In this document: positions 1 through 8,907 of the stretch, in pieces
How positions within the stretch are numbered: position 1 is the stretch's first letter
Layout of the letters: every line of letters begins with the position of its first letter
Source of the DNA: Gammaproteobacteria bacterium
Lineage (GTDB): Bacteria > Pseudomonadota > Gammaproteobacteria > HK1
Direction: 5' to 3'
NCBI GenBank assembly: GCA_011775625.1
Contig: JAABYT010000052.1
Span: forward strand, 1 to 64,000
Length of the DNA: 64,000 bases
The notes under the pieces: model-generated
Told to the model about the DNA's origin: nothing
Seen by the model: only the letters and a program-made list of their open reading frames with translations
The model's database searches: none
Made by a program: the position numbers and the translations under genes

Positions 1-150
1 GACATTGTCGGCCTGAATATCCCGACCGGCATGCCGTTGGTCTACGATCTCGACGACGATCTCAAACCCGTCTCGAGCCGCTATCTGGGCGATGCCGACG
101 CGGTCCAGAAAGCCATGCAGGCCGTGGCCAATCAGGGCAAGGCCGGGTAG
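1..150 (+). CDS. gpmA: 2,3-bisphosphoglycerate-dependent phosphoglycerate mutase, C-terminal 49 residues (cut by window start)
   Basis: The reading frame is open from base 1 and stops at 148-150. It encodes the tail of a cofactor-dependent phosphoglycerate mutase, the cytoplasmic glycolytic enzyme interconverting 3- and 2-phosphoglycerate. The segment [17 protein letters not shown] matches the family's conserved C-terminal stretch (IPTG-PLVYELD), followed by the usual YLGD turn. The catalytic histidines lie upstream of the window, so activity cannot be judged. It converges on the ABC transporter gene 34 bases downstream; no clear terminator is visible in that gap. The identification rests on about 25 conserved residues. 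Confidence 0.85.
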   Translation, partial: DIVGLNIPTGMPLVYDLDDDLKPVSSRYLGDADAVQKAMQAVANQGKAG

Positions 151-184
151 CCTGACCCGGGCGAGGCGCCAGCGCGCGCGCGTT

Positions 185-1993
185 CTAAGCCGTCTGATAG
201 TCCCCGTAGAGCTTCGAGTAGAGTCCGCCGGCGGCCATCAAGGTCTCGTGGGCGCCGGTTTCGATGATGCTGCCGGCGTCGAAAACGTAGACCCTATCGG
301 CCTGCTTAACCGCGCTCAGCCGATGCGCGATGATGAGAGTCGTCCGATCGGCCAAAAATTCCTCCAGCGCCTTGTGCAGGCGAGCCTCCGTTTCCGTGTC
401 GAGCGCCGAGGTCGCTTCGTCGAGGATGACCACCTTGGGATTCGACAGCATCATGCGCGCGATGGCGAGCCGCTGGCGTTGTCCGCCCGATAGCCTGATG
501 CCCTGACGCCCGATGATGGCATCGAGGCCATGGGGCATCGCCGCGATATCATCGGCGATTTGCGCGACGCCGAGCGCCTTCCACAGGCTTGCCTCGTCGC
601 ATTCGCGTCCGAGCGTGAGGTTTGTGCGCACTGTGTCGTTGAGGAGCGCGGGATGCTGCAGCACCACCGCTACGTTTTCCCTGACAACGTCGAGCCCGAT
701 GCGCGTCACCGGCACGCCGTCGAAGGCCAGCTCTCCCGAGATTGGCGGATAGAGCCCGAGCAGCACCTGCACCAGCGTCGACTTGCCGCCGCCGCTGGCG
801 CCCACCAGAGCCACTTTCTCACCCGCAGCGATCTCGAGGTTGAGGTGATCGAGCACCAGCGGGCCGTGGCCGTAGGCGAAGCAGAGGTCGTGCACGCTGA
901 GCGACACGGTTCGCACTGCTTCGAAGGGATTCAGATCGTGTGGATAGTGAGGCTCCGCGTGCAGCATCCAGAGGCGATTCACGCGGGCGAGCGCGGCTTT
1001 CGCACCGTACCACGCAAACTGGATGTTCAGAACTTCCTGAACCGGCGCCATCATGAACCACAGATAACCGAACACCGCCATCATCTGCCCTATCGTGAGA
1101 TCCGAAAACACCACCAGCAGCATGCTGACTGCCCGAAATGTGTCGAATCCGACGAGAAAAACCATGAATGACAGTCGATTAGCCGCATCGCTTTTCCAGG
1201 TGAATGCGGCACCATGGTTACGAACGTCCCGGGCATGCTCGGCGACACGCTTGAGGTAGTGTCGCTCACGATTGGCGGCACGTATGGTCTGAATGACGTC
1301 GAGTGTTTCGGTCAGGCTTTGCTGAAAAATCTCGAACGCGGCGTTCTCGCGGCGTTTGAGCTCCTTGACGCGCTTGCCCATCACGATGGTGAGATAAACC
1401 ACCACAGGGTTCATGCACAGAATGAAAAGCGCGAGCGGCCAGTGCATCCACAGCAGCACAGCCGCCGTGCCGGCGAGGGTCAACACCGAGATGAGAAACT
1501 TGGCGACCGTCGTGCCGACGAAGGTATCGATGGCATCCATGTCGGTTACGAAATGAGACGCGACACCACCGCTGCCGAGCGTCTCGTACTCGGCCATCGA
1601 GATGCGCTCGAGCCGGCCGAGCAGCTCGCGGCGCATGCGAAAGACCATGTCCTTTGATATCCGCGTGAACTCGCGTACCTGCAAGGCGGCGAGAATCAGC
1701 GCGATGAAGCGAAGCACCACCGTGAGCAGCAGGATCGCGAACACGTACAGAATCGGTCCGTGCCAGGCGTCCGGGAAAATCGCCTGGAGCGTGTCCACTA
1801 CCGCTCCTGGCCGCTCGAGCAGCACCTCGTCGACGAGCAGCGGCATCAGCAGCGGTATCGGGATCGCCGCAAGCACCGCGGCCACCGCGATGATATGCGC
1901 AATGACCAGAGTGCGGCGATGTCGCCGGACGATGCCGAGCAGGTAAGACCAGCCGTAGCGATACGGCTCGGCGCTGGGTTCAGCCGCCGTCAT
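185..1993 (-). CDS. ABC exporter, fused transmembrane and ATPase domains (MsbA/LmrA-like half transporter)
   Basis: A 602-residue half-transporter of the exporter type. Residues about 25-330 form the six-helix membrane domain. The nucleotide-binding domain follows, with Walker A GASGGGKST (398-406), signature LSGGQRQR (501-508), Walker B VVILDEATSALD (from 521) and the H-loop histidine in IIAHRLS (near 557). It should work as a homodimer in the inner membrane; the substrate cannot be told from sequence. The ATG at 1993 was chosen because it overlaps the avtA stop by 14 bases and puts a short polar N-terminus before the first helix; an in-frame ATG at 2101 would lie deep inside avtA. It is probably translated with avtA. 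It could be a lipid or a drug exporter. Confidence 0.88.
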   Translation of the reverse strand: MTAAEPSAEPYRYGWSYLLGIVRRHRRTLVIAHIIAVAAVLAAIPIPLLMPLLVDEVLLERPGAVVDTLQAIFPDAWHGPILYVFAILLLTVVLRFIALILAALQVREFTRISKDMVFRMRRELLGRLERISMAEYETLGSGGVASHFVTDMDAIDTFVGTTVAKFLISVLTLAGTAAVLLWMHWPLALFILCMNPVVVYLTIVMGKRVKELKRRENAAFEIFQQSLTETLDVIQTIRAANRERHYLKRVAEHARDVRNHGAAFTWKSDAANRLSFMVFLVGFDTFRAVSMLLVVFSDLTIGQMMAVFGYLWFMMAPVQEVLNIQFAWYGAKAALARVNRLWMLHAEPHYPHDLNPFEAVRTVSLSVHDLCFAYGHGPLVLDHLNLEIAAGEKVALVGASGGGKSTLVQVLLGLYPPISGELAFDGVPVTRIGLDVVRENVAVVLQHPALLNDTVRTNLTLGRECDEASLWKALGVAQIADDIAAMPHGLDAIIGRQGIRLSGGQRQRLAIARMMLSNPKVVILDEATSALDTETEARLHKALEEFLADRTTLIIAHRLSAVKQADRVYVFDAGSIIETGAHETLMAAGGLYSKLYGDYQTA

Positions 1994-3236
1994 AAGCGCG
2001 TTTGACTTCGTCGGCGATAATCGCAATGCCCTTTTCGACGACTTGCGGAGACTGCGAGTAGGTGAGACGGATGCATTCGTGTCGGTGTGGCCAGTCCTCA
2101 CGCAGTCCGGGAAAGAAAAAATGCCCCGGGATAATCAGCACGCCGCGTTCCTTCAATCGCTGGTAGAGGACCGCGCTGGTGATGGGCAGGTTCGGAAACC
2201 AGAGCCAGAGAAAGATCGCGCCCTCGGGCCGGTGGATGCGGAAGTCGTATCCAGCGAGAGCGCTGCGTATCCAGTCGACGGCTTTGTCGGCCTTTTCCTG
2301 GTAGAAAGGCCGTATGACTTCCTTGCTCATCGAGATGATCTCGCCGCTCTCGATCATGTCCACGGTCAGCGCGGCGCCGAAGCCGCCGGTGGTCAGATTG
2401 ACGATGGCGTTGACGCCGGCGAGGGCACGGATGATCGGCTCGCTGGCGATGACGATGCCGGTGCGAACGCCCGGTAGCCCCAGCTTGGAAAGGCTCATGA
2501 GAAGGATCACGTCCTCGTTCCAGACCGGCGTGGCATCGGTGAAGATGATGTGCGGAAAGGGTGTCCCGTAGGCGTTGTCCAGAATGAGTGGAACGCCGTG
2601 CCTGCGTGCGAGCGCCACGAGCTTGGTGACCTCTTCGTCGGTAAGCACGTTTCCCGTCGGATTCGTTGGGCGGGATACGCAGATCGCGCTCACGTCGTCT
2701 TCGATGTTGAGGCTGTCGAAATCGACGTGGTACTTGAACAGGTTGTCGTCGAGCAGCTCGATTGAGGGTCGATTCGCCGTGAACATATCCGCCATGATGC
2801 CCTGGTCGGCGTAGCCAATGTACTCGGGCGTCAGAGGTAGAAGGATTCGCCGCGCAGCACCGGCATCGTCCCGGCCGGCGAGCATGTTGAAGAGCATGAA
2901 GGAAGCGGACTGGCTGCCATTGGTGACGGCGATGTTACCGGGCCCGAGCGGCCATCCGAACTCGCGCGAGAGCAGCGCCGCGAGCGCCTCGACGAAGCGC
3001 GATTCTCCCTGGGGGGGATCGTAGTCGCCGATCAGGCGCTCGAAGCGATCGCTCTCCTCGAGTATGTCGTACATGCGCCTGCGGAAGCGCGCCTGCACCT
3101 GCGGAATCTGGCCGGGATTTCCGCCACCGAGCATGAGCATGCTCTTGTTGACAGAGAGTGCATTTCCGAGATCGTCCATGAGCTGGACGATTCCGGCCTT
3201 GCTGCTGAAGCTCTTACCGAAGCTGGAAAATTCCAT
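1980..3236 (-). CDS. avtA: valine--pyruvate aminotransferase AvtA
   Basis: A 418-residue fold-type I PLP aminotransferase that closely follows E. coli AvtA from the first residues (MEFSSFGKSF; E. coli MTFSLFGDKF) to the end. The PLP lysine is K251 in MSLSKLGLPG. Cofactor-binding residues are visible as SRPTNPTGNV (N192), D220 and Y223, and the family signature PGHFFFPG is present near the C-terminus. AvtA transfers an amino group between valine and pyruvate, giving alanine and 2-oxoisovalerate, in the cytoplasm. An in-frame ATG exists at 3266, but the ATG at 3236 matches the family start and has a purine-rich GGGA upstream. The 3' end overlaps the ABC transporter gene. Confidence 0.93.
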   Translation of the reverse strand: MEFSSFGKSFSSKAGIVQLMDDLGNALSVNKSMLMLGGGNPGQIPQVQARFRRRMYDILEESDRFERLIGDYDPPQGESRFVEALAALLSREFGWPLGPGNIAVTNGSQSASFMLFNMLAGRDDAGAARRILLPLTPEYIGYADQGIMADMFTANRPSIELLDDNLFKYHVDFDSLNIEDDVSAICVSRPTNPTGNVLTDEEVTKLVALARRHGVPLILDNAYGTPFPHIIFTDATPVWNEDVILLMSLSKLGLPGVRTGIVIASEPIIRALAGVNAIVNLTTGGFGAALTVDMIESGEIISMSKEVIRPFYQEKADKAVDWIRSALAGYDFRIHRPEGAIFLWLWFPNLPITSAVLYQRLKERGVLIIPGHFFFPGLREDWPHRHECIRLTYSQSPQVVEKGIAIIADEVKRAYDGG

Positions 3237-3297
3237 TGCCGCACGTCCCAACGGAGGTGCGCTCATTGTAGCGGATAGCCGTCGGACGAAATCGCAA

Positions 3298-3317
3298 AGC
3301 GGCGGATTTCCGCCGCT
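3298..3317 (-). terminator. probable intrinsic terminator after tolC
   Basis: A perfect 8-bp inverted repeat, AGCGGCGG-ATTT-CCGCCGCT, lies 20 bases past the tolC stop. On the minus strand it is followed by TTTGCGATTT, a moderately T-rich run. It would close the PIMT-like/tolC transcript before avtA. The interrupted T-run makes it a less than ideal terminator, so some read-through is likely. Confidence 0.6.
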
Positions 3318-3337
3318 GCGGTATCAGTCGGCTGCGC

Positions 3338-4696
3338 TCAGGGGATCAGCCAGCCGTTGACCTGCTCGACGTCGGCCTCGGAGAGTGTCCCCGCCGCCTG
3401 CTTGAGCGTCAGCCGGTTGATGATGTAGTCGTAGCGCGAGAAGGCCAGATCCCGGCGCGCCTCGAAGACGCGTCGCTCCGCGTTCAGCACGTCCACCGAG
3501 GTCCGCGTGCCGACCTGGAAGCCGGCGTCGATGGCCTCCTTGGCCGATACGGTCGACTTGACCGCCTGGACGAGCGCTTTGACCCGTGAGATGTCCGACT
3601 CGAGATTCTGGTAGGCGGCGCGCGCCTGTCGCTGCACGGCGCGGCGCTGCCGCTCGAGATCGTCGAGGGATTGCTGGTACAGATGCTCGCTCTCGCGGGT
3701 CTGCGACACCACCAGCCCGCCCTCGTAGATGGGAACGTTGAGCTGAAGCCCGACCTGGCCGTCGACGGTCCGGCTGTTGAAAGTGAAGCCGCCGTCGGTG
3801 TTGAAATACTGGGCGCGTCCGACCAGGTCGAGGGTCGGGAGGTGGCCCGCACGGATGCGATCGATCTCTTCCTTGGCCGTGGCGGCGGCGTGGCGGGCGG
3901 CGGTTATCTGCAGATTCTGGCGCAGGGCTGTCTCCGTCCACTGGTTGATGTCGGCCGGCTGGGGCGTCACCAACGGCATGCCGTCGCCCAGCGAGGCGAG
4001 ATCCGTCGTGTAAAGACCCGTGACCTCGCGCAACGCCTCGCGCGCATTGTCGAGATCGTTCTCGGCCGCGATCACGTCGGCGGTCGCGAGGTCGAAGCCC
4101 GACTGGGCTTCCTCGACGTCGGTGATGGCGATCAGGCCGACCTCGAAGCGCTGCTGCGCCTGCTTGAGCTGCTGCCCGAACGCTTCCAGCGCCGCCTTGG
4201 CGAATGCCAGCTGGTCGCGGGCTCTGAGCACGTCGAAGTAACGCACCGAGATGCGCAGTATGAGCTCCTGGCGGGCGAAGGCGAACTCCGCGTTGGCCTG
4301 CCTGGTGCGCAAATCGGCCTGCTCGAGCTGCACCCAGAGATCCTGGCGGTAGACCGGCTGGGTGATGCTGATATCCGCTCGTTGGTCACCCCAGTCGATG
4401 TTTCCCTCGGCGGCCGCTTGGCCGGATTTTTGCACATCCGACCAGTTGTGTCGGACCTCGCCGCCGGCGCTCAGATTCGGCAGCAGGAACGAGCGCGCCT
4501 GGGGCGTGAGCTCCTGCGCGGCCTGGTTGGCGGCTACCGCGCTCTGGTACTCCGGATCAGCCTCCTGGGAGATTTCGAACAGCTCGATCAGCGATGTGGC
4601 CGCGCACGCGGCACCGGCCTGCACTGCGAGCACTAGCCCGGCAATGAACGACAGTCGCTCGCTGTGCAGCATTGTGTGCGTATTCCGTTTCTGCAT
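3338..4696 (-). CDS. tolC: TolC-family outer-membrane efflux channel protein
   Basis: A 452-residue outer-membrane efflux protein that forms the trimeric exit duct for tripartite drug pumps and type I secretion. The N-terminus (MQKRNTHTMLHSERLSF, then a hydrophobic stretch ending AQAGAACA) is a signal peptide with predicted cleavage around residue 32. The rest shows the internal duplication and long heptad-rich helices of the family, for example QLKQAQQRFEVGLIAITDVE and its second-half partner FQVGTRTSVDVLNAERRVFE. The ATG at 4696 has GCGGAAG upstream. Twenty bases separate it from the PIMT-like gene, so the two are probably co-transcribed. No inner-membrane pump or adaptor gene is adjacent, so it may serve several pumps. 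Confidence 0.93.
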   Translation of the reverse strand: MQKRNTHTMLHSERLSFIAGLVLAVQAGAACAATSLIELFEISQEADPEYQSAVAANQAAQELTPQARSFLLPNLSAGGEVRHNWSDVQKSGQAAAEGNIDWGDQRADISITQPVYRQDLWVQLEQADLRTRQANAEFAFARQELILRISVRYFDVLRARDQLAFAKAALEAFGQQLKQAQQRFEVGLIAITDVEEAQSGFDLATADVIAAENDLDNAREALREVTGLYTTDLASLGDGMPLVTPQPADINQWTETALRQNLQITAARHAAATAKEEIDRIRAGHLPTLDLVGRAQYFNTDGGFTFNSRTVDGQVGLQLNVPIYEGGLVVSQTRESEHLYQQSLDDLERQRRAVQRQARAAYQNLESDISRVKALVQAVKSTVSAKEAIDAGFQVGTRTSVDVLNAERRVFEARRDLAFSRYDYIINRLTLKQAAGTLSEADVEQVNGWLIP

Positions 4697-4716
4697 CGTT
4701 GGGCTTCCGCTCGTAA

Positions 4717-5370
4717 TCAGAGGACGAAACGCTCTGGCTGATCGACACCGATGAGCGGCGGCACAACGGTCTCGAAGAGACTCTCGGTCGACCACTGCGA
4801 CGCGCCCGTGCGGGTGACGAGCAGCGCTTCCATGGCGGGTTCCTGGCCGACGATGACGAAGAGCCTTCCGCCGGTGGCGAGACTCGCCTGAAACCTTTCG
4901 TCCAGGACCGGCAGGGAGCCGGTGACGGCGATGACATCGTAGGGCGCGCCCTGGTCCCAGCCGTGGCAGGCGTCCCCGGTAAAGAGCTCGACGTTGTCGA
5001 TGCCGTGGCGCTCGAGCTTGTCCTCGGCATCGCGGCGCAGCGCGTCGTGGATCTCGACGCTGGTGACGTGTGCGGCCAGGCGCGCCAGCAGGGCTGTGAC
5101 GAAGCCGCTGCCGGTGCCCACCTCGAGGACCCGGTCGCCCGGCTCGATCTGCAGGGCCTGCAGCATGCGCGCCTCCACGCGTGGCAGCATCATCGTCTGA
5201 CCATGGGGCAGCGGAATGCAGGTATCGGCGAAAGCCAGGTTGCGATACGCCGCCGGCACGAAATCCTCCCGCGGCACCTCGGCCATGATATCGAGCACCT
5301 TTTGATCCAGGACCTCCCAGGTCCGGATCTGCTGCTCTACCATGTTGAATCGAGCCTGCTCGAGGTTCAT
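4717..5370 (-). CDS. PIMT-like (Pcm-family) methyltransferase, noncanonical active site
   Basis: A 217-residue protein related to protein-L-isoaspartate O-methyltransferase, which repairs isoaspartyl residues using SAM. Residues VLEVGTGSGFVTALLA form SAM motif I. The family block usually read as GxTISxPxxVA is GQTMMLPRVEARM here, so the serine of TIS, regarded as catalytic in canonical PIMT, is a methionine. The protein may therefore bind SAM but act differently. The ATG at 5370 fits the family start (MNLEQARFNMVEQQI); a GTG at 5394 is the alternative. It lies directly upstream of tolC. I leave the pcm symbol off because of the changed motif. Confidence 0.85.
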   Translation of the reverse strand: MNLEQARFNMVEQQIRTWEVLDQKVLDIMAEVPREDFVPAAYRNLAFADTCIPLPHGQTMMLPRVEARMLQALQIEPGDRVLEVGTGSGFVTALLARLAAHVTSVEIHDALRRDAEDKLERHGIDNVELFTGDACHGWDQGAPYDVIAVTGSLPVLDERFQASLATGGRLFVIVGQEPAMEALLVTRTGASQWSTESLFETVVPPLIGVDQPERFVL

Positions 5371-5731
5371 TGAGAGGGCATCCGGGCTCACCACTGGGTG
5401 CCGAGGCTGTTGGCGGGCAAACGCATGGCAAAAGTATAATTTAAAGTTCTTTCTCAGGCGAGGAAGAGTAAGCGACTGTTATAAAGAGAAATTTCCAGAC
5501 TGTGACCCAGTCCCCACTCGCAATTTCGGCGCCTCGGCGCGGCCTTCGGGAACGCCGTGCCCAGGCCACCACGCCCGGCAGCCGGGCTGCCGAAGGCGTC
5601 GGCGTCTCGAGACGTGAAAAGTGTAGCAGGCAGGCTGCGGGGTATTGCCCCGGCGCCCGTGGCGGCTGGCTCGGATTCGTGCCCGGGTCGTCATTTCCGA
5701 TGCGTCGCAACCGGTCGGCGAAGCGCCTGCT
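5371..5731. other. divergent intergenic region with AT-rich promoter island and nested hairpin
   Basis: No convincing gene lies in these 361 bases between two divergent genes. An AT-rich island at 5431-5495 contains TATAAT (5435-5440, plus strand) and TATACT on the minus strand at 5438-5433, both good -10 elements; I see no strong -35 for either. Further right, GCCTTCGG (5542-5549) pairs perfectly with CCGAAGGC (5590-5597), enclosing a second hairpin GCCCGG/CCGGGC (5573-5587). This nested structure would fall in the 5' leader of the exonuclease transcript if it starts at the island. Confidence 0.45.
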
Positions 5732-7192
5732 ATGAGCACCGGCGCGTCCACAGCGCGGGTGCTGCTCGGTGGCCTGGCGCTTCTGCTGGTGGTGTGCATC
5801 GCCATCGACGTGTACCTCATCCTCGGCGCCCGCCTGTCGCCGTCGCAGCTGGTGCTCACGCTGGTGCTCGAGGCGGTGCTGCTGGTCGCCGCCATCGCGC
5901 TCTATTGGACGTGGCTCGAGACACGGGTGCTGCACCCGCTGCGCGTGCTGGAGGAGGACATCGATCTGCTGGTGCACGGCCACCCCGGCGAGGAAGCGCA
6001 GCCGCCCGTTGGGCATGCGCTCGGCGGTCTGCCGGCGGCGGTCAAGCGGCTGGCGGACGCGCACGCCCGTGCGCGGGTGGATACTGCCAAGGCCATGGAG
6101 TCGGCGCGCTCGGGCTCGGAGCGACGCAGAACGCGCCTGGAGGCCATCCTGAGGGATCTCAGCGAGGCCGTCATCGTGTGCACCGAGCAGCATCGCGTGG
6201 TGCTGTTCAACGATTCCGCGGCGGCGCTGTTTGCGGACGCCGGCGGGCTCGGCATTGGGCGCATGCTCACCTCTCTCGTGCAGCCGGCGGCGCTGCGCGG
6301 CGCGCTGAGTGAATTGAATCAGCGTCATCAGCGCGGCGAGGCGTCGCCCGGTGTCGTCGAGTGCGCCTGCACGCTGGCGGCCGGTGCGCAGGCGCCGCTC
6401 GCCGGGCGCATGCGCCTGGTCATCGAGCAGGACGGCTCGTCGAGTGGCTACGTGCTGGCCCTCGGCGGGGGCGCCGCGCCGCGCCCCACGGAGGCTGCCG
6501 CGCGCCGGTCCGTCGACCTGCTCGAACGCCCGGCGTTCTACGATTTCGACCTGTTCGACCAGGATCTGGACCGGGATCTTCTGGCGACGCCCCTGCGTGA
6601 TTTGAACCTGGTGATTTTCGACACCGAGACCACCGGTCTGGAGCCGTCCAGCGGCGACGAGATTGTGCAGATAGCCGGCGTGCGTGTGCTCAATGCTCGG
6701 ATGCTCGAGGGCGATCGTTTCGATGAGCTGGTCAATCCGGGTCGGCCCATACCGCGAGCGTCGACCCGTATCCACGGAATCAGCGACGACATGGTTGCCG
6801 GTAAGCCGCCGGTCGCCGACGTGCTACGCCGCTTTCACGCCTTCGTTGGCGACGCGGTGCTGGTTGCCCACAATGCCGCCTTCGACATGAAGTTTCTCAG
6901 GCTCAAGGAGCAGCAGGTCGGCGTGCGCTTCGACCAGGCCGTGCTCGACACGCTGCTGCTGTCGGTGGCCCTGCAGCCGAGCCACGTGACGCACACGCTC
7001 GATGCCATCGCCTATCGCTTCGGGGTCGAGAGTCGGGATCGGCACTCGGCTCTCGGCGACGCCGTCACCACCGCCGAGGTCTTCATCAGGATGATCGATG
7101 TCCTCGAGGCCCGCGACATCCGCACGCTGGGCGAGGCGCTGCAGGCCGCCGACACGGTCCAGGAGGTCAAACGGCTTCAGGAGAAGTTCTGA
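5732..7192 (+). CDS. membrane-anchored PAS-like / DnaQ-type (DEDDh) 3'-5' exonuclease
   Basis: A 486-residue protein with three parts. Two membrane segments sit at about 8-32 and 38-62, then a linker and PAS-like region at about 135-245 ([20 protein letters not shown] is typical PAS wording), then a DnaQ/PolC-type exonuclease at about 292-460. All DEDDh residues are visible: D297 and E299 in FDTET, D385 in HNAAFD, H438 and D443 in RHSALGD. The exonuclease should therefore be active, in the cytoplasm but tethered to the membrane. The substrate and the PAS ligand are unknown. The ATG at 5732 begins just before the first helix; a longer frame back to 5645 adds only arginine-rich sequence. It stands alone between oppositely oriented genes. 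Confidence 0.85.
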   Translation: MSTGASTARVLLGGLALLLVVCIAIDVYLILGARLSPSQLVLTLVLEAVLLVAAIALYWTWLETRVLHPLRVLEEDIDLLVHGHPGEEAQPPVGHALGGLPAAVKRLADAHARARVDTAKAMESARSGSERRRTRLEAILRDLSEAVIVCTEQHRVVLFNDSAAALFADAGGLGIGRMLTSLVQPAALRGALSELNQRHQRGEASPGVVECACTLAAGAQAPLAGRMRLVIEQDGSSSGYVLALGGGAAPRPTEAAARRSVDLLERPAFYDFDLFDQDLDRDLLATPLRDLNLVIFDTETTGLEPSSGDEIVQIAGVRVLNARMLEGDRFDELVNPGRPIPRASTRIHGISDDMVAGKPPVADVLRRFHAFVGDAVLVAHNAAFDMKFLRLKEQQVGVRFDQAVLDTLLLSVALQPSHVTHTLDAIAYRFGVESRDRHSALGDAVTTAEVFIRMIDVLEARDIRTLGEALQAADTVQEVKRLQEKF

Positions 7193-7208
7193 AGCGTGGC
7201 CATGGCGC

Positions 7209-8813
7209 TCAGTGGCGCTCCCCGCCGGCGGCCGCGTCCACGTCCTCCTCGGCAAAGTCGGCCGGCGGTTTGACGATCTCGAGCTCTCCGGGTCGACGGG
7301 CCTCCGCCTGCGCGGCCGCTGCTGCCGGCGCCGGCCTTTCCTCGTCGTCCCCGCGTCGCGGCCTGCGCGGCAGCGCGTTGCCCGAGGGGTCCGTGAAGCG
7401 GGCGTTCAGCGCCTGCACGTAGCTGTCGGCCTCACCGAGCACCTGGGCGAGCCGCCTGCGGGTGGAGGCCGACCAGCCGGCAGGCTCCACGCCGAGCAGG
7501 GGCTGCCAGGCGCGGGTGTTGCGCTCGAAGGCGTGCTCGAGCCATTCGGCGGTGTCGGCGTCGAAGTCCAGGCGGCGCATGGCCGCCGCGACGCCGTTGG
7601 CGGCGACGCGACGCAGGCGAAAGTGCAGGTACACCGCCGCAATGACCAGGGCGCCGGCGCCGAGCCAGAAGGGCACCGGGTGGTCGCTCAACCAGGCCAG
7701 CCATGGCGCGGAGAAGCTCAGGCCCTGCCAGTGGCCCGCCCAGACGCTGGCGCCCAGGGCTGCCACCAGGATGGTTCCGAAGACCGCCGTGTCGAGCCAG
7801 AGCGTGCGCCGCTTCCAACGGCGTCGAGCTTCGCGCAGGGTCGGCACCAGCCGCTCCTCGATGGTGCGGGCAATCTGCTCGAGAACGCCGATAATGCGGT
7901 AGGCACGCTCGACCTCTACCTGATCGATTCGATCCATGATCGCGTTCATGTCCGCCGCGCGGCGCCCTTCGAAGCGTGCGCGCAGGGTAGCGCTTTGGAT
8001 GGGGATCGCCGCGTCCAAATCGTAGATGCTGTAGAAGCGTCCGGCAGTGAGGCCCTTCTGCGCCAGCGCCCGCTGCCACGCCCCGAACACCTCCTCCGGA
8101 TTGTCTTCCCTGGCCGCGTTGTCGATCTGATTGAGTATGTAGAGGAACTTGTTGGCATCCGATCGTCTGACGGTATTCGCTACCAGATGCTCGAGGGTAT
8201 CGTGCATGGCGCCAGGCTCCGGGTGCCTCGCATCGAAGAACACCAGCACCAGGTCCGACAGATCGATGATGTGATCGGAAATCTTCAGCGTCGCGGTTCG
8301 CTGCTCGTCCGCGTCGAAGCCGGGCGAATCGATGATGATCTTGCCGCGCAGGTGCTCACTGTGGCAGGTCTTGAGCTGCAGGTACGAATCGATGCGCGAT
8401 CCTTCGCCGGCCGCTACGGCCTCCAGGTCGCGGCTCATCTGATAGAACGGAAAGCGGGGATCGGCATCCAGCGCGAGACCGGGCAATACCCGTTGTGTAT
8501 CGTCGTTGCTGTAGCAGATCACGGTGAACTTGTCGTCCACGGCCTGATTGCCCGTTTGCTGGAGCTTCTGCTTGAGGTAGTAGTTGATGAAGGTCGACTT
8601 GCCCGAGGAAAAGGTGCCGAGCACCGAGATCATCGGCCACCACGGTACGCGTGTGGTGAACGAGGTGGTGTCATCCAGCATGCCGAGACGATAAGCTACG
8701 CCGTCGAGCACGCGGAAGCTCTTCACCACCTGCAGCAGAAGGGGATTTTCCTGGGCCAGGTGCGAGCGAAGCTTTCTGATACGCTGTTGCAGCGCGGATG
8801 GTCTACCGAACAT
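7209..8813 (-). CDS. dynamin-like membrane GTPase
   Basis: A 534-residue dynamin-superfamily GTPase. G1 is GTFSSGKST (66-74), a threonine in DKFTVI fits G2, G3 is DSPG (162-165), and G4 is NQID (228-231) rather than the usual T/NKxD. Two hydrophobic segments at about 340-360 and 380-400 can form a membrane hairpin, with an Ala/Pro/Glu-rich C-terminal tail. Bacterial relatives remodel or tether membranes; the role here is unknown. The ATG at 8813 has GGTGGTAG upstream and is preferred over an in-frame GTG at 8825. It ends 16 bases from the convergent exonuclease gene. It could also be described as an EHD-like GTPase. Confidence 0.8.
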   Translation of the reverse strand: MFGRPSALQQRIRKLRSHLAQENPLLLQVVKSFRVLDGVAYRLGMLDDTTSFTTRVPWWPMISVLGTFSSGKSTFINYYLKQKLQQTGNQAVDDKFTVICYSNDDTQRVLPGLALDADPRFPFYQMSRDLEAVAAGEGSRIDSYLQLKTCHSEHLRGKIIIDSPGFDADEQRTATLKISDHIIDLSDLVLVFFDARHPEPGAMHDTLEHLVANTVRRSDANKFLYILNQIDNAAREDNPEEVFGAWQRALAQKGLTAGRFYSIYDLDAAIPIQSATLRARFEGRRAADMNAIMDRIDQVEVERAYRIIGVLEQIARTIEERLVPTLREARRRWKRRTLWLDTAVFGTILVAALGASVWAGHWQGLSFSAPWLAWLSDHPVPFWLGAGALVIAAVYLHFRLRRVAANGVAAAMRRLDFDADTAEWLEHAFERNTRAWQPLLGVEPAGWSASTRRRLAQVLGEADSYVQALNARFTDPSGNALPRRPRRGDDEERPAPAAAAAQAEARRPGELEIVKPPADFAEEDVDAAAGGERH

Positions 8814-8907
8814 TGTTTCTACCACCGGTGATGTGCGCTGAATATTTTAGCATCGTGCTGCGGCATTCGGTCCACTCGAATGCTGCTCCCTGCGAGGCGG
8901 CTTAGGC

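Noticed and set aside
4697-5431. N-terminal extension of tolC to 697 residues
   Set aside because: The extra frame is the wrong phase through the PIMT-like gene; the signal peptide and ribosome-binding site at 4696 fix the start.
5441-6775. 444-codon minus-strand frame
   Set aside because: Antisense to the exonuclease, whose complete DEDDh motif set shows which strand is coding.
7098-8831. 577-codon plus-strand frame
   Set aside because: Antisense to the dynamin-like GTPase with intact G motifs.
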